64,000 bases of DNA. It comes from Nitrospirales bacterium (GTDB taxonomy: Bacteria > Nitrospirota > Nitrospiria > Nitrospirales > UBA8639). Below, piece after piece: positions 17,976 through 27,326 of this stretch. The stretch is from positions 434,001 through 498,000 of the forward strand of contig JAJDBP010000002.1 in assembly GCA_029261295.1 (NCBI GenBank), given 5' to 3'. Numbering within the stretch: position 1 is the stretch's first letter; every line of letters begins with the position of its first letter. The notes below the pieces were generated by a model that saw only the letters and a program-made list of their open reading frames with translations, did no database searches and was not told the DNA's origin. The position numbers were made by a program, and so were the translations under genes.

Positions 17976-18761
17976 CTAGAGCATACCTTCAATGGGGCTA
18001 CTGGCAGTTGCGTAAAGCTTACGGGGAATTCGACCAGCCTTAAATGCAAGTCGCCCCGCATCCACAGCATAACGCATGGCTGTCGCCATCATGATTGGGT
18101 CTTGGGCTCCAGCAATGGCTGTGTTCATCAGCACTGCATCGGCCCCATATTCCATGGCCAATGCTGCATCAGAGGCGGTCCCTACTCCGGCATCAACGAT
18201 GATAGGTACTTTTACGGTGTCCATAATAATTTTAAGATTATATGGATTACGAATGCCCAATCCTGAACCTATTGGAGCGGCGAGGGGCATGACCGCTGGG
18301 CAGCCAATATCCATTAATTTCTGCGCAACAATAGGGTCATCATTTGTATACGGAAGAACGATGAACCCTTCCGCAATGAGGATTTTTGCGGCTTCAATGA
18401 GGCCAGCAGTATCAGGAAATAAGGTACGTTCATCACCAATGACTTCGAGTTTCACTAAATCTGAAACCCCGGCTGCTCGAGCTAAGCGAGAATATCGGAC
18501 TGCATCTTCAACGGTATAACAGCCTGCGGTATTGGGGAGGATCGTGTATTTTTTGGGATCAATGTAATCTAGTAGGTTTTCTGAATTCTTATCTGTAATA
18601 TTGACTCGACGGACAGCAACCGTGACGATGTCAGCTCCTGAAGCCTCAATGGCAAGCCGAGTTTCCTCAAAATCTTTATATTTTCCAGTTCCAACCCAAA
18701 GGCGGGAACGGAATTCCCTTCCCGCAATGATTAAAGGGTCATTTGAAGTATAATTAGTCAT
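17976..18761 (-). CDS. thiG: Thiazole synthase
   Basis: About 261 residues from ATG 18761 (a TTG at 18809 inside thiS is a less likely start). Family landmarks are [13 protein letters not shown], the Schiff-base Lys region [55 protein letters not shown] and the [11 protein letters not shown] phosphate site. It forms the thiazole ring of thiamine from deoxyxylulose phosphate, a glycine imine and ThiS thiocarboxylate sulfur. It is the middle gene of thiS-thiG-thiE. Confidence 0.95.
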   Translation of the reverse strand: MTNYTSNDPLIIAGREFRSRLWVGTGKYKDFEETRLAIEASGADIVTVAVRRVNITDKNSENLLDYIDPKKYTILPNTAGCYTVEDAVRYSRLARAAGVSDLVKLEVIGDERTLFPDTAGLIEAAKILIAEGFIVLPYTNDDPIVAQKLMDIGCPAVMPLAAPIGSGLGIRNPYNLKIIMDTVKVPIIVDAGVGTASDAALAMEYGADAVLMNTAIAGAQDPIMMATAMRYAVDAGRLAFKAGRIPRKLYATASSPIEGML

Positions 18762-18789
18762 CGTGTTTGGTACCTTGGGAATGTCTTGG

Positions 18790-18996
18790 TTATGAAGCCC
18801 CACCGCCAAAAAAACTTAAGATTTCTACTTTATCGCCATCTTGAAGTTCCCAGGTCGGAAAAGTTAAACGGTCAAGAATAGTGAGATTCACTTCCACCGC
18901 CACTTGTTCAGTTTGTAGATCAAGCTTTTGTAGAAGAGTGGTCACGGTAAGGGGGACGGTATGCTCTTGATTTTCTCCATTCACAATAATCTTCAT
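18790..18996 (-). CDS. thiS: ThiS-type sulfur carrier protein
   Basis: 68 residues, beta-grasp fold: MKIIVNGE start, [26 protein letters not shown]. In most ThiS proteins the chain ends at Gly-Gly, whose carboxylate becomes the thiocarboxylate. Here Ala-Ser follow the glycines (GGGAS, then TAA). Either the tail is trimmed first or the position of the end is tolerated. First gene of the thiamine thiazole operon; I found no TPP riboswitch upstream. Confidence 0.88.
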   Translation of the reverse strand: MKIIVNGENQEHTVPLTVTTLLQKLDLQTEQVAVEVNLTILDRLTFPTWELQDGDKVEILSFFGGGAS

Positions 18997-19040
18997 GAGG
19001 CAAGGCGTTTGAATACCAGTTTTTCATTGGCAACGATTGG

Positions 19041-19057
19041 TAGGAAATCATCCTACG
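19041..19057. repeat. Small perfect hairpin upstream of thiS
   Basis: GTAGGA and TCCTAC pair around a five-base loop. It lies 45 bases before the thiS start on the minus strand, in the gap between divergent thiS and the PolX-like gene. No T-run follows it, so it is not a standard terminator. Confidence 0.35.
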
Positions 19058-19242
19058 GGACAGGTGAAATTCTTGTCAATGAATGAGACCTCTGTAGCCA
19101 CGAATCATCAGTAGGCATAAGGCGAAGGACGTATGATGGTTCACTAGTTTTGAGTGAAGCATATGGCATACAATAAGGGGGTAACGGCATGTTGCCCTTA
19201 CCCATTAATACCGTATGTCCTAACTTTATCTCCAATTTCGTT

Positions 19243-19731
19243 ATGACAAAAGTCAATCAAAATTTAGCTGCCTTGTTTGGCTCCATGGCTGGTTTGTTGG
19301 CTTCCCGAGGGGAAAATCCCTACAAAGTAAAAGCCTACCAGCGTGCTGCTGATTCCATACAGAATCTCCCCGAAGAAATCAGTGCCTATGGTGAACGGGG
19401 AGAATTGCGTATGATCTCTGGTATTGGAAAGGAGTTGGAACTTAAAATTCAGGAATTTCTCGCGACAGGTCGTATCCGAGCCTATGAAGAACTCAAAACA
19501 CCTTTACCCGATACTGTTCGAGAATGGGTCAATCTGCCTGGGTTTTCTGAGCCAATCGTGCACGACCTTTTTTTTCGATTGGGTATGACCACATGGGAAG
19601 ATTTGGAAGTTTTGGCTCAATCACACCTTTTGGAAACTCTGCCTGGCTTAAAAGGTCGAAGTGAAGAAATTCTTGAAGTCATTCGGAGCAAGCGTTCGGT
19701 GTATCAAGCAGAAAAAGGGCCCATTCAATAA
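19243..19731 (+). CDS. Stand-alone PolX N-terminal (8-kDa/HhH) domain protein
   Basis: 162 residues from ATG 19243; a frame extension to 19189 adds 18 residues of no known type. The start MTKVNQNLAALFGSMA and YKVKAYQRAADSI match the 8-kDa domain of family X DNA polymerases. LRMISGIGKELELKIQEFLATGRI is a helix-hairpin-helix, and LPGLKGRSEEILEVI is a second one. In bacterial PolX this is followed by the polymerase palm and a PHP exonuclease; here the protein stops. It may bind gapped DNA ends but should not polymerise. Confidence 0.8.
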   Translation: MTKVNQNLAALFGSMAGLLASRGENPYKVKAYQRAADSIQNLPEEISAYGERGELRMISGIGKELELKIQEFLATGRIRAYEELKTPLPDTVREWVNLPGFSEPIVHDLFFRLGMTTWEDLEVLAQSHLLETLPGLKGRSEEILEVIRSKRSVYQAEKGPIQ

Positions 19732-19836
19732 GGAGAGAGAAACTAGATGATAGTATGTGGTTACCCCATCCTAAGAGAATAGGAAAAGAAACGGGCAAAA
19801 ACCAATACCTGTATTAATTGGAGGGATCAAGATTTT

Positions 19837-20073
19837 ATGGCTATCTCTGCATTTGTATTAATCGATACCACGGGCAATCATACCAAAAGCGCCTATAAGA
19901 CTCTGACAAGAATTCAAGGTGTACAAGCCGTCTATCCTGTGACTGGCCCACATGATTTAGTGGTACAGGCCGAGGCGGAAACCTTAGAAGAATTGAATGA
20001 CTTGGTTATGGTTCGTATTCGAGGAATAGATGGTATAACCAAGACGAACACAGCTATTGTTCTCAAGCTTTAA
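19837..20073 (+). CDS. Lrp/AsnC ligand-binding (RAM) domain protein
   Basis: 78 residues, one alpha-beta RAM domain: AFVLIDTTGNHTKSAYKTL, GVQAVYPVTGPHDLVV and GITKTNTAIVLKL are typical. There is no helix-turn-helix, so it does not bind DNA alone. Such stand-alone domains bind amino acids or modulate other Lrp proteins. GGAGGG lies 12 bases before the ATG. It is 105 bases after the PolX-like gene and may be co-transcribed. Confidence 0.9.
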   Translation: MAISAFVLIDTTGNHTKSAYKTLTRIQGVQAVYPVTGPHDLVVQAEAETLEELNDLVMVRIRGIDGITKTNTAIVLKL

Positions 20074-20155
20074 CTAAGGGTAGAAAGTGTAGAGTATGAA
20101 GTTGCCCTTAAAAACCTGTTGGCCCCTCGTTTTCTCCCAACCCTCTCTTAATTCT

Positions 20156-21469
20156 TTAGGCTGCAGGCCGAAGTTGTTCAAAGACCTTCCAGGACTTTAA
20201 CATTTCGACGGCTTTGAGTAACTGTACATCTTCTGGTGGAACTGGTTGAGGAGCATCGGGGTCTACGGGAGCTTTAGATTCTTTGCTCTTAGATTTGGAA
20301 GGGGTTTTTGCCTTTGCAGTCTTTCCATCTTTTTTATCCTTGCCGGCTTCCTTTTTTGTGACCTGAATGGCTTTTGGGTCGATAACAATATCTGGTTGAA
20401 CTCCAATCGAGTGGATGGATTTGCCTTTGGGGGTATAATACTTTGCGGTGGTTAGGCGAAGACCTGAACCGTCCGAAAGTGGAAGAATGGTTTGGACTGA
20501 TCCTTTCCCAAAGCTAGTGGTGCCAATGACGACTGCCTTTCCCCAATCCTGCATGGCAGCAGCGACAATTTCAGAAGCGCTGGCTGAGCCGTGGTTGACC
20601 AGAACGATCATGGGATATTCATAATGTTTGCTGTTGGCTCCAGACCGATATTCAATCTTTTTCTCATTCCGACCTTGGATCGAGACCACAAGGCGTCCGG
20701 CTTCTAAAAATTGCTCTGAGACTCCAACGGCAGCCGTAAGCAAGCCTCCAGGGTTATTTCTCAGATCAAGAATCAATCCTTGAATATCTTTCGCAGTGAG
20801 TTTTTCCAATTCCTTTGTTAAATCTTTCGATGAGGCTTCTTGGAATTGGCTAAGTCGTACATAGCCGACGTTTCCTTCTAAAAGCTTCGATCGGACACTC
20901 TGAATTTTAATAATATCCCTTGTAATGGTGAAGACCAAAGGTTCTTCTAGCCCCTCTCGAAAAACTGTGAGAGTCACCGATGTTCCTCGTGGCCCTCGCA
21001 TATGCTGGACGGCTTCCATCAGAGTAAGGTCTTTGGTCGGGATCTCGTCAACTTTAATGATCGTGTCTCCAGACTGAATGCCGGCGGCGAATGCCGGGGT
21101 ATCTTCGATGGGCGCAATAACGGTGAGGCGATTTTCTTTAATGCCGATTTGAATACCTAAGCCACCAAACTCTCCCTTGGTTTCCACTTGCATTTCCTTA
21201 AACATGTCGGTGGTCATGAAAGAGGAGTGCGGATCTAGTCCTGCTAGCATGCCCCGCAGGGCCCCTTGAACCAAATCTTTGGTTTTCGTTTCTTCCACAT
21301 AATGTTTTTTCACTTGTGAGAGGACTTCAGCAAACACTTGCAATTCTTCATAGGACTCACTGGCATGTCCTGTCTGGTCGCCTCCTTTCCCGATAAAAAT
21401 ACCGACAAAGAGAATCGCGGTTAAAGTGAGACCAGAAATGAGGACAGTCGAAAATCGTTCTTTGGCCAT
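20156..21469 (-). CDS. ctpA: C-terminal processing peptidase, S41 family
   Basis: About 437 residues from ATG 21469, preceded by GAAGGA. An N-terminal transmembrane anchor is followed by a PDZ domain (GGLGIQIG, IEDTPAFAAGIQSGD). Next is the S41 protease core with probable catalytic Ser in HGSASASEI and Lys in TSFGKGSVQT. The tail is Lys-rich (KAKTPSKSKSKES), followed by a short conserved end. It degrades or trims envelope proteins. Downstream of envC by 26 bases, it ends the ftsEX-envC group; CtpA-type proteases in other bacteria control peptidoglycan hydrolases. Confidence 0.93.
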   Translation of the reverse strand: MAKERFSTVLISGLTLTAILFVGIFIGKGGDQTGHASESYEELQVFAEVLSQVKKHYVEETKTKDLVQGALRGMLAGLDPHSSFMTTDMFKEMQVETKGEFGGLGIQIGIKENRLTVIAPIEDTPAFAAGIQSGDTIIKVDEIPTKDLTLMEAVQHMRGPRGTSVTLTVFREGLEEPLVFTITRDIIKIQSVRSKLLEGNVGYVRLSQFQEASSKDLTKELEKLTAKDIQGLILDLRNNPGGLLTAAVGVSEQFLEAGRLVVSIQGRNEKKIEYRSGANSKHYEYPMIVLVNHGSASASEIVAAAMQDWGKAVVIGTTSFGKGSVQTILPLSDGSGLRLTTAKYYTPKGKSIHSIGVQPDIVIDPKAIQVTKKEAGKDKKDGKTAKAKTPSKSKSKESKAPVDPDAPQPVPPEDVQLLKAVEMLKSWKVFEQLRPAA

Positions 21470-21495
21470 GAGTGTTCCTTCTTTTAGGAGTTCGA

Positions 21496-22689
21496 TTATC
21501 GCTTTGCCAGCCACTTGAGCGGGTCGATTGGTGTTGTACCTTTTCGTAATTCAAAATACAGAGTATCGTCCTGGGTTACGCCTGTTTCTCCAGTATGTCC
21601 GATCATTTGCCCCATAGTTACGCTATTGCCTTCAGCGACTAACAATTTTGAGGCATGTGCGTACAGTGAATAAAACCCATTAGTGTGATCCACGATGACA
21701 ACGAGCCCATAGCCTTTCAACCAATCGGCATAGACGACCTTCCCCGCTGAAACGGATCGGATGGGACTGCCTTCTCTCGCTTGTATTTCAATCCCCTTTT
21801 TGGTGACATAGGTATCAAATGTCGGATGTTTTTGCCGTCCAAAGAAGGATACCACTTTTCCTTTCGTGGGCCAAAGGAAAGAGCCCAAAGAGGGTAGTTT
21901 GCCTGGAGTGGTCCGTAATTTCGACTGTGCTAGTTGAAATCGCTGGTCGAGGGCTTTCAGTAAGCTATCGACTTGTTCGGCTGATCGCTTGAGATCTTCT
22001 ACGGTGCGTTCATGTGTATCTTTTTCCTTAGACAGACTCACCAGCACGGTGCGTTTCTTTCTTTTTAGCCCAGAAATTTCTTTGATGGTGTCCTGGGTCT
22101 CGCTTTTGAGCGCGAACAAAGTTTCTCTCGCCTTGGTTTGTTGGTTCTTCAGAAGCTGGAGGTTGGTAAGGCTTTCTTGAAATTGTTGGACCACAACATG
22201 TTCTCGTTGAGCGACCCATGCAATATAATCCATGCGATTTGCCGCCTCGGCAAATGTTTCCGCAGTAAACAAGGTTTTGAGATAGCCAGACCGGCCTTCG
22301 ATATACAATAAACGAAGGCGAGCGATTACAGCGTTCCTGTGGTTCTGAAGGTTTTTCTCAAGTTCATCAATGCTAATACTCAGTTTGGCTAACTCTTGAT
22401 CTTTTTCTTTGATTTTCGTGTCGATTCGGTTTCGTTCTTTTTTTTGTCGGTACAGACGCTGATCAAGTTGTTCTATATTTTTGAGAACCGATCCATGTTG
22501 TTTTTTCGCCTTCTTGGCTTTTTTTTTGGATTCTGCAATTTTTTTCCTAAGTTGTTCTAGCCGTTTGCGTTCCTCGCTCATTTCGTTTTCAATAGAAGAC
22601 GATTTGGCCCCATACCCAGGAACGAGGGGCATGAAGAACAGGACGAGCAAGCCAGTCATAAGTATGAAATTTTTTTGAAACCGGGTCAT
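21496..22689 (-). CDS. envC: EnvC-like murein hydrolase activator (degenerate LytM)
   Basis: About 397 residues from ATG 22689, which overlaps the ftsX stop (ATGA). Signal peptide, then about 210 residues of Lys/Glu-rich coiled coil, then a LytM domain. In the LytM domain the zinc-binding residues are lost: KKGIEIQA stands where active enzymes have HxGxD, and LYFELRKG where they have HLHFE. This is the pattern of EnvC, which does not cut but activates amidases under FtsEX control. Position directly after ftsEX supports that role at the division septum. Confidence 0.9.
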   Translation of the reverse strand: MTRFQKNFILMTGLLVLFFMPLVPGYGAKSSSIENEMSEERKRLEQLRKKIAESKKKAKKAKKQHGSVLKNIEQLDQRLYRQKKERNRIDTKIKEKDQELAKLSISIDELEKNLQNHRNAVIARLRLLYIEGRSGYLKTLFTAETFAEAANRMDYIAWVAQREHVVVQQFQESLTNLQLLKNQQTKARETLFALKSETQDTIKEISGLKRKKRTVLVSLSKEKDTHERTVEDLKRSAEQVDSLLKALDQRFQLAQSKLRTTPGKLPSLGSFLWPTKGKVVSFFGRQKHPTFDTYVTKKGIEIQAREGSPIRSVSAGKVVYADWLKGYGLVVIVDHTNGFYSLYAHASKLLVAEGNSVTMGQMIGHTGETGVTQDDTLYFELRKGTTPIDPLKWLAKR

Positions 22690-23585
22690 AATCGAAATCT
22701 CATCCATCCGTACATACTGGTGAATGTTCCAACACATCCTAACAAGATTCCTCCAAGAATGAGCAGGAAGGAAAAAGAGTAGGGGAAAAATTCAAATATT
22801 GATGAAAAGCCGCCAATGACACTCAAGGTATGTGTTTTATGCTTAAAAAATTCGAACCCTCCCCGTAAAAAGACCAAGGCGATTCCACCACCGAGTCCTC
22901 CTATGACAGCCCCCTCGATAAGATAGGGAATACTGATAAAGAGATTCGTTCCACCAATTAATCGTAAAATTTCAATTTCTTCTTGGCGAGTATAAAATGC
23001 AAGTTGTACGGTATTGGCAATAATGGTGATAGAGGCTAGAGCCAGGACGCCACCTACGATCAAAGCTCCGACTTCTATGTAGGTGATCACCAAAGCCAAC
23101 CGTTCGATCCAATCACGATTGTATCGCACCCGTTCTACATGTGGGTGTTGTTGCAAACGATTAACGAGATTGGATACGACGCCAGTTGAAGGGATGGTGT
23201 TGGCCAAATTCAGTACCAGAGATGCAGGAAAGGGGCTCGATCCTAAGCCATCTAACAGATAAGCTTCGTCGGGGAATTGGTGCTTGAAATCCTTTAACGC
23301 ATCATTTTTGGAAATGAGGGTGAGAGAATCGATAGCTGGATCCTCTTGTATTGTTTTTTTTAGGCTTTGGAGTTCCTGTGGTTCAATAGAATCATCGGGG
23401 TACACGATGATTTGAACATTGGTTTGAACGCGGCCAATCAAATTGTGCACATTGTGGTACAACAATAAAAATGTTCCAAAGCTGGTGAGCGTGAACGCTG
23501 TGGTAATAATGCCAATCACCGTGCTGGCTTGATGTGTTCGGAGGCTGATAAAAGCCTCTCGGATGAAATACCAAAGGCGTTTCAC
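22686..23585 (-). CDS. ftsX: Cell division protein FtsX
   Basis: 299 residues with GTG start overlapping the ftsE stop. One transmembrane helix near residue 25-45, a roughly 120-residue periplasmic domain, then three more helices toward the C-terminus, the ABC2/FtsX topology. The coupling region EEIEILRLIGGTNLFI contacts FtsE. The periplasmic loop should recruit the coiled coil of EnvC, encoded next. FtsEX passes ATP hydrolysis across the inner membrane to activate cell-wall cutting. Confidence 0.94.
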   Translation of the reverse strand: MKRLWYFIREAFISLRTHQASTVIGIITTAFTLTSFGTFLLLYHNVHNLIGRVQTNVQIIVYPDDSIEPQELQSLKKTIQEDPAIDSLTLISKNDALKDFKHQFPDEAYLLDGLGSSPFPASLVLNLANTIPSTGVVSNLVNRLQQHPHVERVRYNRDWIERLALVITYIEVGALIVGGVLALASITIIANTVQLAFYTRQEEIEILRLIGGTNLFISIPYLIEGAVIGGLGGGIALVFLRGGFEFFKHKTHTLSVIGGFSSIFEFFPYSFSFLLILGGILLGCVGTFTSMYGWMRFRL

Positions 23586-24250
23586 GTGTAAGTCCCTTGA
23601 TCAGATAAAAGGTGCCCACATTCAAGCCGTAACACTCTGCCATTTAATTGTTCCACAACCTGGCGATTATGGGTCGCCATCATCACGGTCGTCCCTCGCG
23701 CGTTGATGGCTTTGAAAAGTTCCGCAATTTCAATGGTGAGTTGAGGGTCTAAATTTCCTGTCGGCTCGTCCGCGAGCAAGATAATGGGGCTATTCACAAT
23801 GGCGCGAGCAATGCAGGCTCTCTGTTGTTCTCCAGCCGAGAGTACTGCGGCGTGTGTACTTTGTTTATGTTCCATCCCGACTGCGCGCAAGGCTTCAATG
23901 ACTTTTCGCCGTGATTCAAACGAGGATAATCCCCGAATAATAAGTGGGAGCGAGACATTTTCAAAAACTGTCCGATGGGGAAGCAGTTTGAAGTCTTGTA
24001 GAACAAATCCCATGGTTCGGCGATGATAGGGGACATCTGCACGACGAAGCCTAGCAATGTTGCGATTTTGGACGAGAATTTGACCATCATCAGGATGTTC
24101 TGCTCCGAAAATAAGTTTGAGTAGAGAAGTTTTGCCAGCGCCACTGGGTCCTGTAAGGAGGACGCACTCTCCTTTATCGATTCGAAGAGAGATATCGGAG
24201 AGTGCTAGACAGCCCTCATAATATTTTGTGACGTGAAATAACTGAATCAT
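23582..24250 (-). CDS. ftsE: Cell division ATP-binding protein FtsE
   Basis: About 222 residues from ATG 24250; the frame stays open further upstream, but that part does not resemble FtsE. ABC ATPase motifs: MIQLFHVTKYY start, Walker A GPSGAGKTS, the Q-loop, signature LSAGEQQRACIARA, Walker B ILLADEPTGNLDP and H-loop MATHNRQV. The canonical LSGGEQ signature has Ala at the third position here. Pairs with FtsX; a 124-base gap separates it from yraN upstream. Confidence 0.94.
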   Translation of the reverse strand: MIQLFHVTKYYEGCLALSDISLRIDKGECVLLTGPSGAGKTSLLKLIFGAEHPDDGQILVQNRNIARLRRADVPYHRRTMGFVLQDFKLLPHRTVFENVSLPLIIRGLSSFESRRKVIEALRAVGMEHKQSTHAAVLSAGEQQRACIARAIVNSPIILLADEPTGNLDPQLTIEIAELFKAINARGTTVMMATHNRQVVEQLNGRVLRLECGHLLSDQGTYT

Positions 24251-24374
24251 GGGTGACGGTACTAAAAATATAGAAAGAATGTACTTATTTGGGTATGTGA
24301 ATATGAACGATGATGGGGGTTCATTCCAATCTGCGCAAACCGTCTTGGGTGATTTTGGAACCCGTTCTGTTAAT

Positions 24375-24761
24375 TTACCATTGCCAATCGGAGCTGGGAA
24401 CCTCAAATGCCTGTTTGATGTGAGTGATTTGAGGGGAATCTACTTGCGGACTTACAATAAGAATGGCATCAAAGCGACATTGTTTATCTGTAATTTTATA
24501 TTTAGCAAGATAGAAGAGAGCCAATTTGATGAGCTGTTGCTTTTTATGAGTGCTGATAGCATAGGACGCCCCTCCGAATTTGTCCCCGCGTCGAGCTTTG
24601 ACTTCTATAAAGACAAGGGTGTGGCGGTCTTCAGCGATAAGATCCAATTCCCCGCCTGCCAGGCGCAGATTTTTTGCAATAATGCGATAGCCCTTTTTTC
24701 GTAACATTTGTTCAGCCAGGTTTTCAGCTAACCGCCCAAACAATTGAGATGATGATGGCAT
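24375..24761 (-). CDS. YraN/UPF0102 endonuclease-fold protein
   Basis: 128 residues with the restriction-endonuclease-like core: GRLAENLAEQMLRKKGYRII, then GGELDLIAED and FIEVKARRG, giving the D...ExK metal site. Function is not settled in the family; it is often near rnhB as here. It starts eight bases after rnhB and belongs to the same run of genes. Confidence 0.92.
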   Translation of the reverse strand: MPSSSQLFGRLAENLAEQMLRKKGYRIIAKNLRLAGGELDLIAEDRHTLVFIEVKARRGDKFGGASYAISTHKKQQLIKLALFYLAKYKITDKQCRFDAILIVSPQVDSPQITHIKQAFEVPSSDWQW

Positions 24762-24769
24762 TGAGTATC

Positions 24770-25414
24770 TCAGGCATCCAAGCTACAAGCTTGAACCGGA
24801 CGAAAGCTTTGGCGGTGTCCAGCACAGGGGCCAAATTGGCGTAATCGTTTCAGATGTTCGGGCGTAGGATAGCCCTTATGAAGATGAAACTGATAATTGG
24901 GGAATTGTTCATGATAGGTTTCCATAATGCGGTCTCGGGTCACTTTGGCCAATATTGAGGCTGCGGCAATGGAGATGGACAGTTGATCGCCTTTGATCAC
25001 TGGGCGTTGACGAACAACAATCGTTGGAATGTGAAGGGCATCTAAAAGAAGATAGTCCGGTGGAGCGGCAAGATTTTGGATGGCGCGAAACCCAGCTAAT
25101 CGAGTAGCACCTAAAATATTCAACTCGTCGATTTCATGTTCAGAAGCCGTTCCGAGTCCCCAATCTTGTGCATGTCTAGTAATAGAATCAAAAAGAGAAT
25201 GGCGTTGAGCGGCTGTCAGGAGTTTAGAGTCGTCGAGAATATCAAGGGAGCAACGCCGAGGGAGAATAACGACGGCAGCCACAACTGGGCCGGCCAAGGG
25301 GCCGCGGCCAGCTTCATCAAGCCCGGCAATCCGCCGATACCCACAGGCCCAAGCGGATGTCTCAAAGAAGTCCGTTGGTCCTCTATTGGATTCTCGAAGG
25401 GTTGGGTTGTTCAA
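24770..25414 (-). CDS. rnhB: Ribonuclease HII
   Basis: 214 residues. The catalytic motif [19 protein letters not shown] holds the Asp-Glu pair; DDSKLL, the Asp-rich YLLLDAL region and [14 protein letters not shown] follow. It nicks DNA at misincorporated ribonucleotides and removes RNA from hybrids. The start appears to be TTG 25414. It lies 35 bases after rplS in the conserved rplS-rnhB-yraN order. Confidence 0.95.
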   Translation of the reverse strand: MNNPTLRESNRGPTDFFETSAWACGYRRIAGLDEAGRGPLAGPVVAAVVILPRRCSLDILDDSKLLTAAQRHSLFDSITRHAQDWGLGTASEHEIDELNILGATRLAGFRAIQNLAAPPDYLLLDALHIPTIVVRQRPVIKGDQLSISIAAASILAKVTRDRIMETYHEQFPNYQFHLHKGYPTPEHLKRLRQFGPCAGHRQSFRPVQACSLDA

Positions 25415-25449
25415 GATGTAGAGAAGGAATCCTTTTCAGGCATCCCGAG

Positions 25450-25917
25450 TTATTCCGTGGCCTCAGGGGCACTAGTTTCCTCAGGAGTCGGCTCCTCAAC
25501 TGCTGCGGTGGAAGCGGTTTTAATGGTTTTAGGTGTGCGTGAGAACTCTCGTTCAGAGATTTTTGCCGCTTTTCCTTTTTTGTCACGAATGTAATAAAGC
25601 TTGGCGCGACGGACTTTCCCTTTTCGAACAACTTCAATGCCGGCAATGTTTGGTGAATGGACGGGAAAAATTCTTTCCACTCCAACGCCAAATGAGATTT
25701 TTCGAACGGTAAAAGTTTCCGTAGCTTTTCCGTGTTTCCTGGCGATCACGAGACCTTCAAAGACCTGAATCCGCTCTTTTTCCTCTTCTTGGGTTTTCTT
25801 TTTGCCCGAGGCCCGTGCTTCCATCACTCGGACTTTCACACGGACTGTATCGCCAATTTCAAAAAAAGGTGCTGCCTCAGTGGCATATGATTGTTCTAAG
25901 CGTTCTAGCTGGTTCAT
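25450..25917 (-). CDS. rplS: 50S ribosomal protein L19
   Basis: 155 residues. The L19 core is clear ([60 protein letters not shown]). About 35 extra residues follow the usual end, rich in Thr, Pro, Glu and Ala ([16 protein letters not shown]). This acidic disordered tail is an addition to the standard 115-residue protein. AAGGAG precedes the ATG. Confidence 0.97.
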   Translation of the reverse strand: MNQLERLEQSYATEAAPFFEIGDTVRVKVRVMEARASGKKKTQEEEKERIQVFEGLVIARKHGKATETFTVRKISFGVGVERIFPVHSPNIAGIEVVRKGKVRRAKLYYIRDKKGKAAKISEREFSRTPKTIKTASTAAVEEPTPEETSAPEATE

Positions 25918-25932
25918 GGGTGCCTTTCTCCT

Positions 25933-26697
25933 TCAATGTCTCTGCGGATCGTACCCCGCCGAGGTATAGTCATGTTCAATTTCTTCTAAAAGTTGATGGT
26001 CTTCTCTATTCAGTGGATGATGATCTAATAAATCGGGTCGTTTGAGCAAGGTCTGGCGCAGGGACTCCTTTCGTCGCCATCGACGAATAGCTTCATGGTT
26101 GCCTGACATTAACACGTTTGGCACTGAATGGCCGCGAAGCTCGGCCGGTCGCGTAAAATGAGGGTAATCCAATAACGATTCAACAAATGAATCTTGTTGG
26201 GCCGATTGTGGATCACCCAGGACGCCAGGAATTTGCCTCATGGCGGCATCAATCATCGTGAGGGCAGGAAGTTCACCTCCAGTGACCACGTAATCCCCTA
26301 GAGAGATCTCTTCAACCGATAATTGCGTCCGGATCCGCTCATCAATCCCTTCATAATGTCCGCAAATAAATACCAAAGATCGGGTTTCTCTACTCAATTC
26401 TAGTGCCAATCCGTGGGAAAACCGAATTCCTTGGGGCGAGGGGAGGAGAAGACGGATCTCCTTCCTCCTTTGTTTGAGGGCATCAATGGCAAGAAAAATC
26501 GGTTCGGCCTTCATCACCATTCCACCACCACCACCGAAAGGGGTATCGTCGGTAGAGCGATGAGGGTCATCAGTATAATCACGAAGATTGTGTGTTTGAA
26601 GGGTGAGCAGGCCCTTATCCTGAGCACGCTTCATGATGCTTTGGCAGCTCACAGCTTGAATAAGCTCAGGGAAGACGGTAAGAAGATCACAGTGCAT
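25933..26697 (-). CDS. trmD: tRNA (guanine-N1)-methyltransferase
   Basis: 254 residues from ATG 26697. Trefoil-knot SPOUT enzyme: DLLTVFPELIQ start, NLRDYTDDPHRSTDDTPFGGG, FICGHYEGIDERI, ISLGDYVVTGGELPAL and the VPNVLMSGNH hinge. It methylates G37 of tRNAs reading CNN codons and prevents +1 frameshifts. The start lies within the 3' end of rimM (11-base overlap). Confidence 0.97.
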   Translation of the reverse strand: MHCDLLTVFPELIQAVSCQSIMKRAQDKGLLTLQTHNLRDYTDDPHRSTDDTPFGGGGGMVMKAEPIFLAIDALKQRRKEIRLLLPSPQGIRFSHGLALELSRETRSLVFICGHYEGIDERIRTQLSVEEISLGDYVVTGGELPALTMIDAAMRQIPGVLGDPQSAQQDSFVESLLDYPHFTRPAELRGHSVPNVLMSGNHEAIRRWRRKESLRQTLLKRPDLLDHHPLNREDHQLLEEIEHDYTSAGYDPQRH

Positions 26698-27250
26698 GAT
26701 GAATATCCCACCATTCTTTTGAAGCAAGGTGCAAAGATTGCCTGTCTAAATCAACCTTCTTGATGGTTCTCCGATTGGCGGGGATCAAATACTCATTCTC
26801 CTCACTACGAACAACCAATACATGATGCTGGGGATATTCCAAAATTTCTTCTACCGTTCCCATTTGTTGGCCATCAGGATCTTCCACACTGAGTCCAATC
26901 AATTCAAATTGATAATATGTATCCTTTGGACGAGGGAGGTCGTGACTTGTTGGAATCTGGATCCATGCCCCTCTAAAATGAGCGGCCTCTTCAGGTGTTG
27001 AAAACGCTGAACATTTCATGAGAAACCCTGCAGGCACCTCCCTCACCTGGATAACAGTGGTTTCCTGTAGTGGAACTGTATCATTTGGAAGGGTGAGGAA
27101 GGCCTTCTCTAATTTTCCAAAACGTCCAGGTACATCCGACAGCGATTCCACTTTCACCTCACCGTGGACTCCAAAGGGTTTCAAAATTCGCCCAATGGTG
27201 ACAAGGGAGTCGCTGTGAATTTCTGACCGATTTAATACAGGAGACATCAT
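26687..27250 (-). CDS. rimM: Ribosome maturation factor RimM
   Basis: 187 residues with the usual two parts. The N-terminal barrel has IGRILKPFGVHGEVKV; the C-terminal PRC barrel has YYQFELIGLSVED, GTVEEILEYPQHHVLVV and EYLIPA. It assists 30S head assembly with S19. The 76-base gap to rpsP shows no recognisable feature. Confidence 0.95.
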   Translation of the reverse strand: MMSPVLNRSEIHSDSLVTIGRILKPFGVHGEVKVESLSDVPGRFGKLEKAFLTLPNDTVPLQETTVIQVREVPAGFLMKCSAFSTPEEAAHFRGAWIQIPTSHDLPRPKDTYYQFELIGLSVEDPDGQQMGTVEEILEYPQHHVLVVRSEENEYLIPANRRTIKKVDLDRQSLHLASKEWWDIHHAL

Positions 27251-27326
27251 GGTGAATTACGCTCTTTCAGTAACAAGTAAAGCTGATCCTGGCGAATCCG
27301 CCTCACCCTTTTCACATTCCTGGTCC

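Noticed and set aside
18997-19188. TPP riboswitch upstream of thiS
   Set aside because: The conserved CTGAGA and CTGATC...GCGTAGGGAA elements are not present on the minus strand.
24249-24704. Plus-strand frame of 151 codons
   Set aside because: It lies opposite yraN and the ftsE leader; yraN has clear family motifs, the other frame has none.
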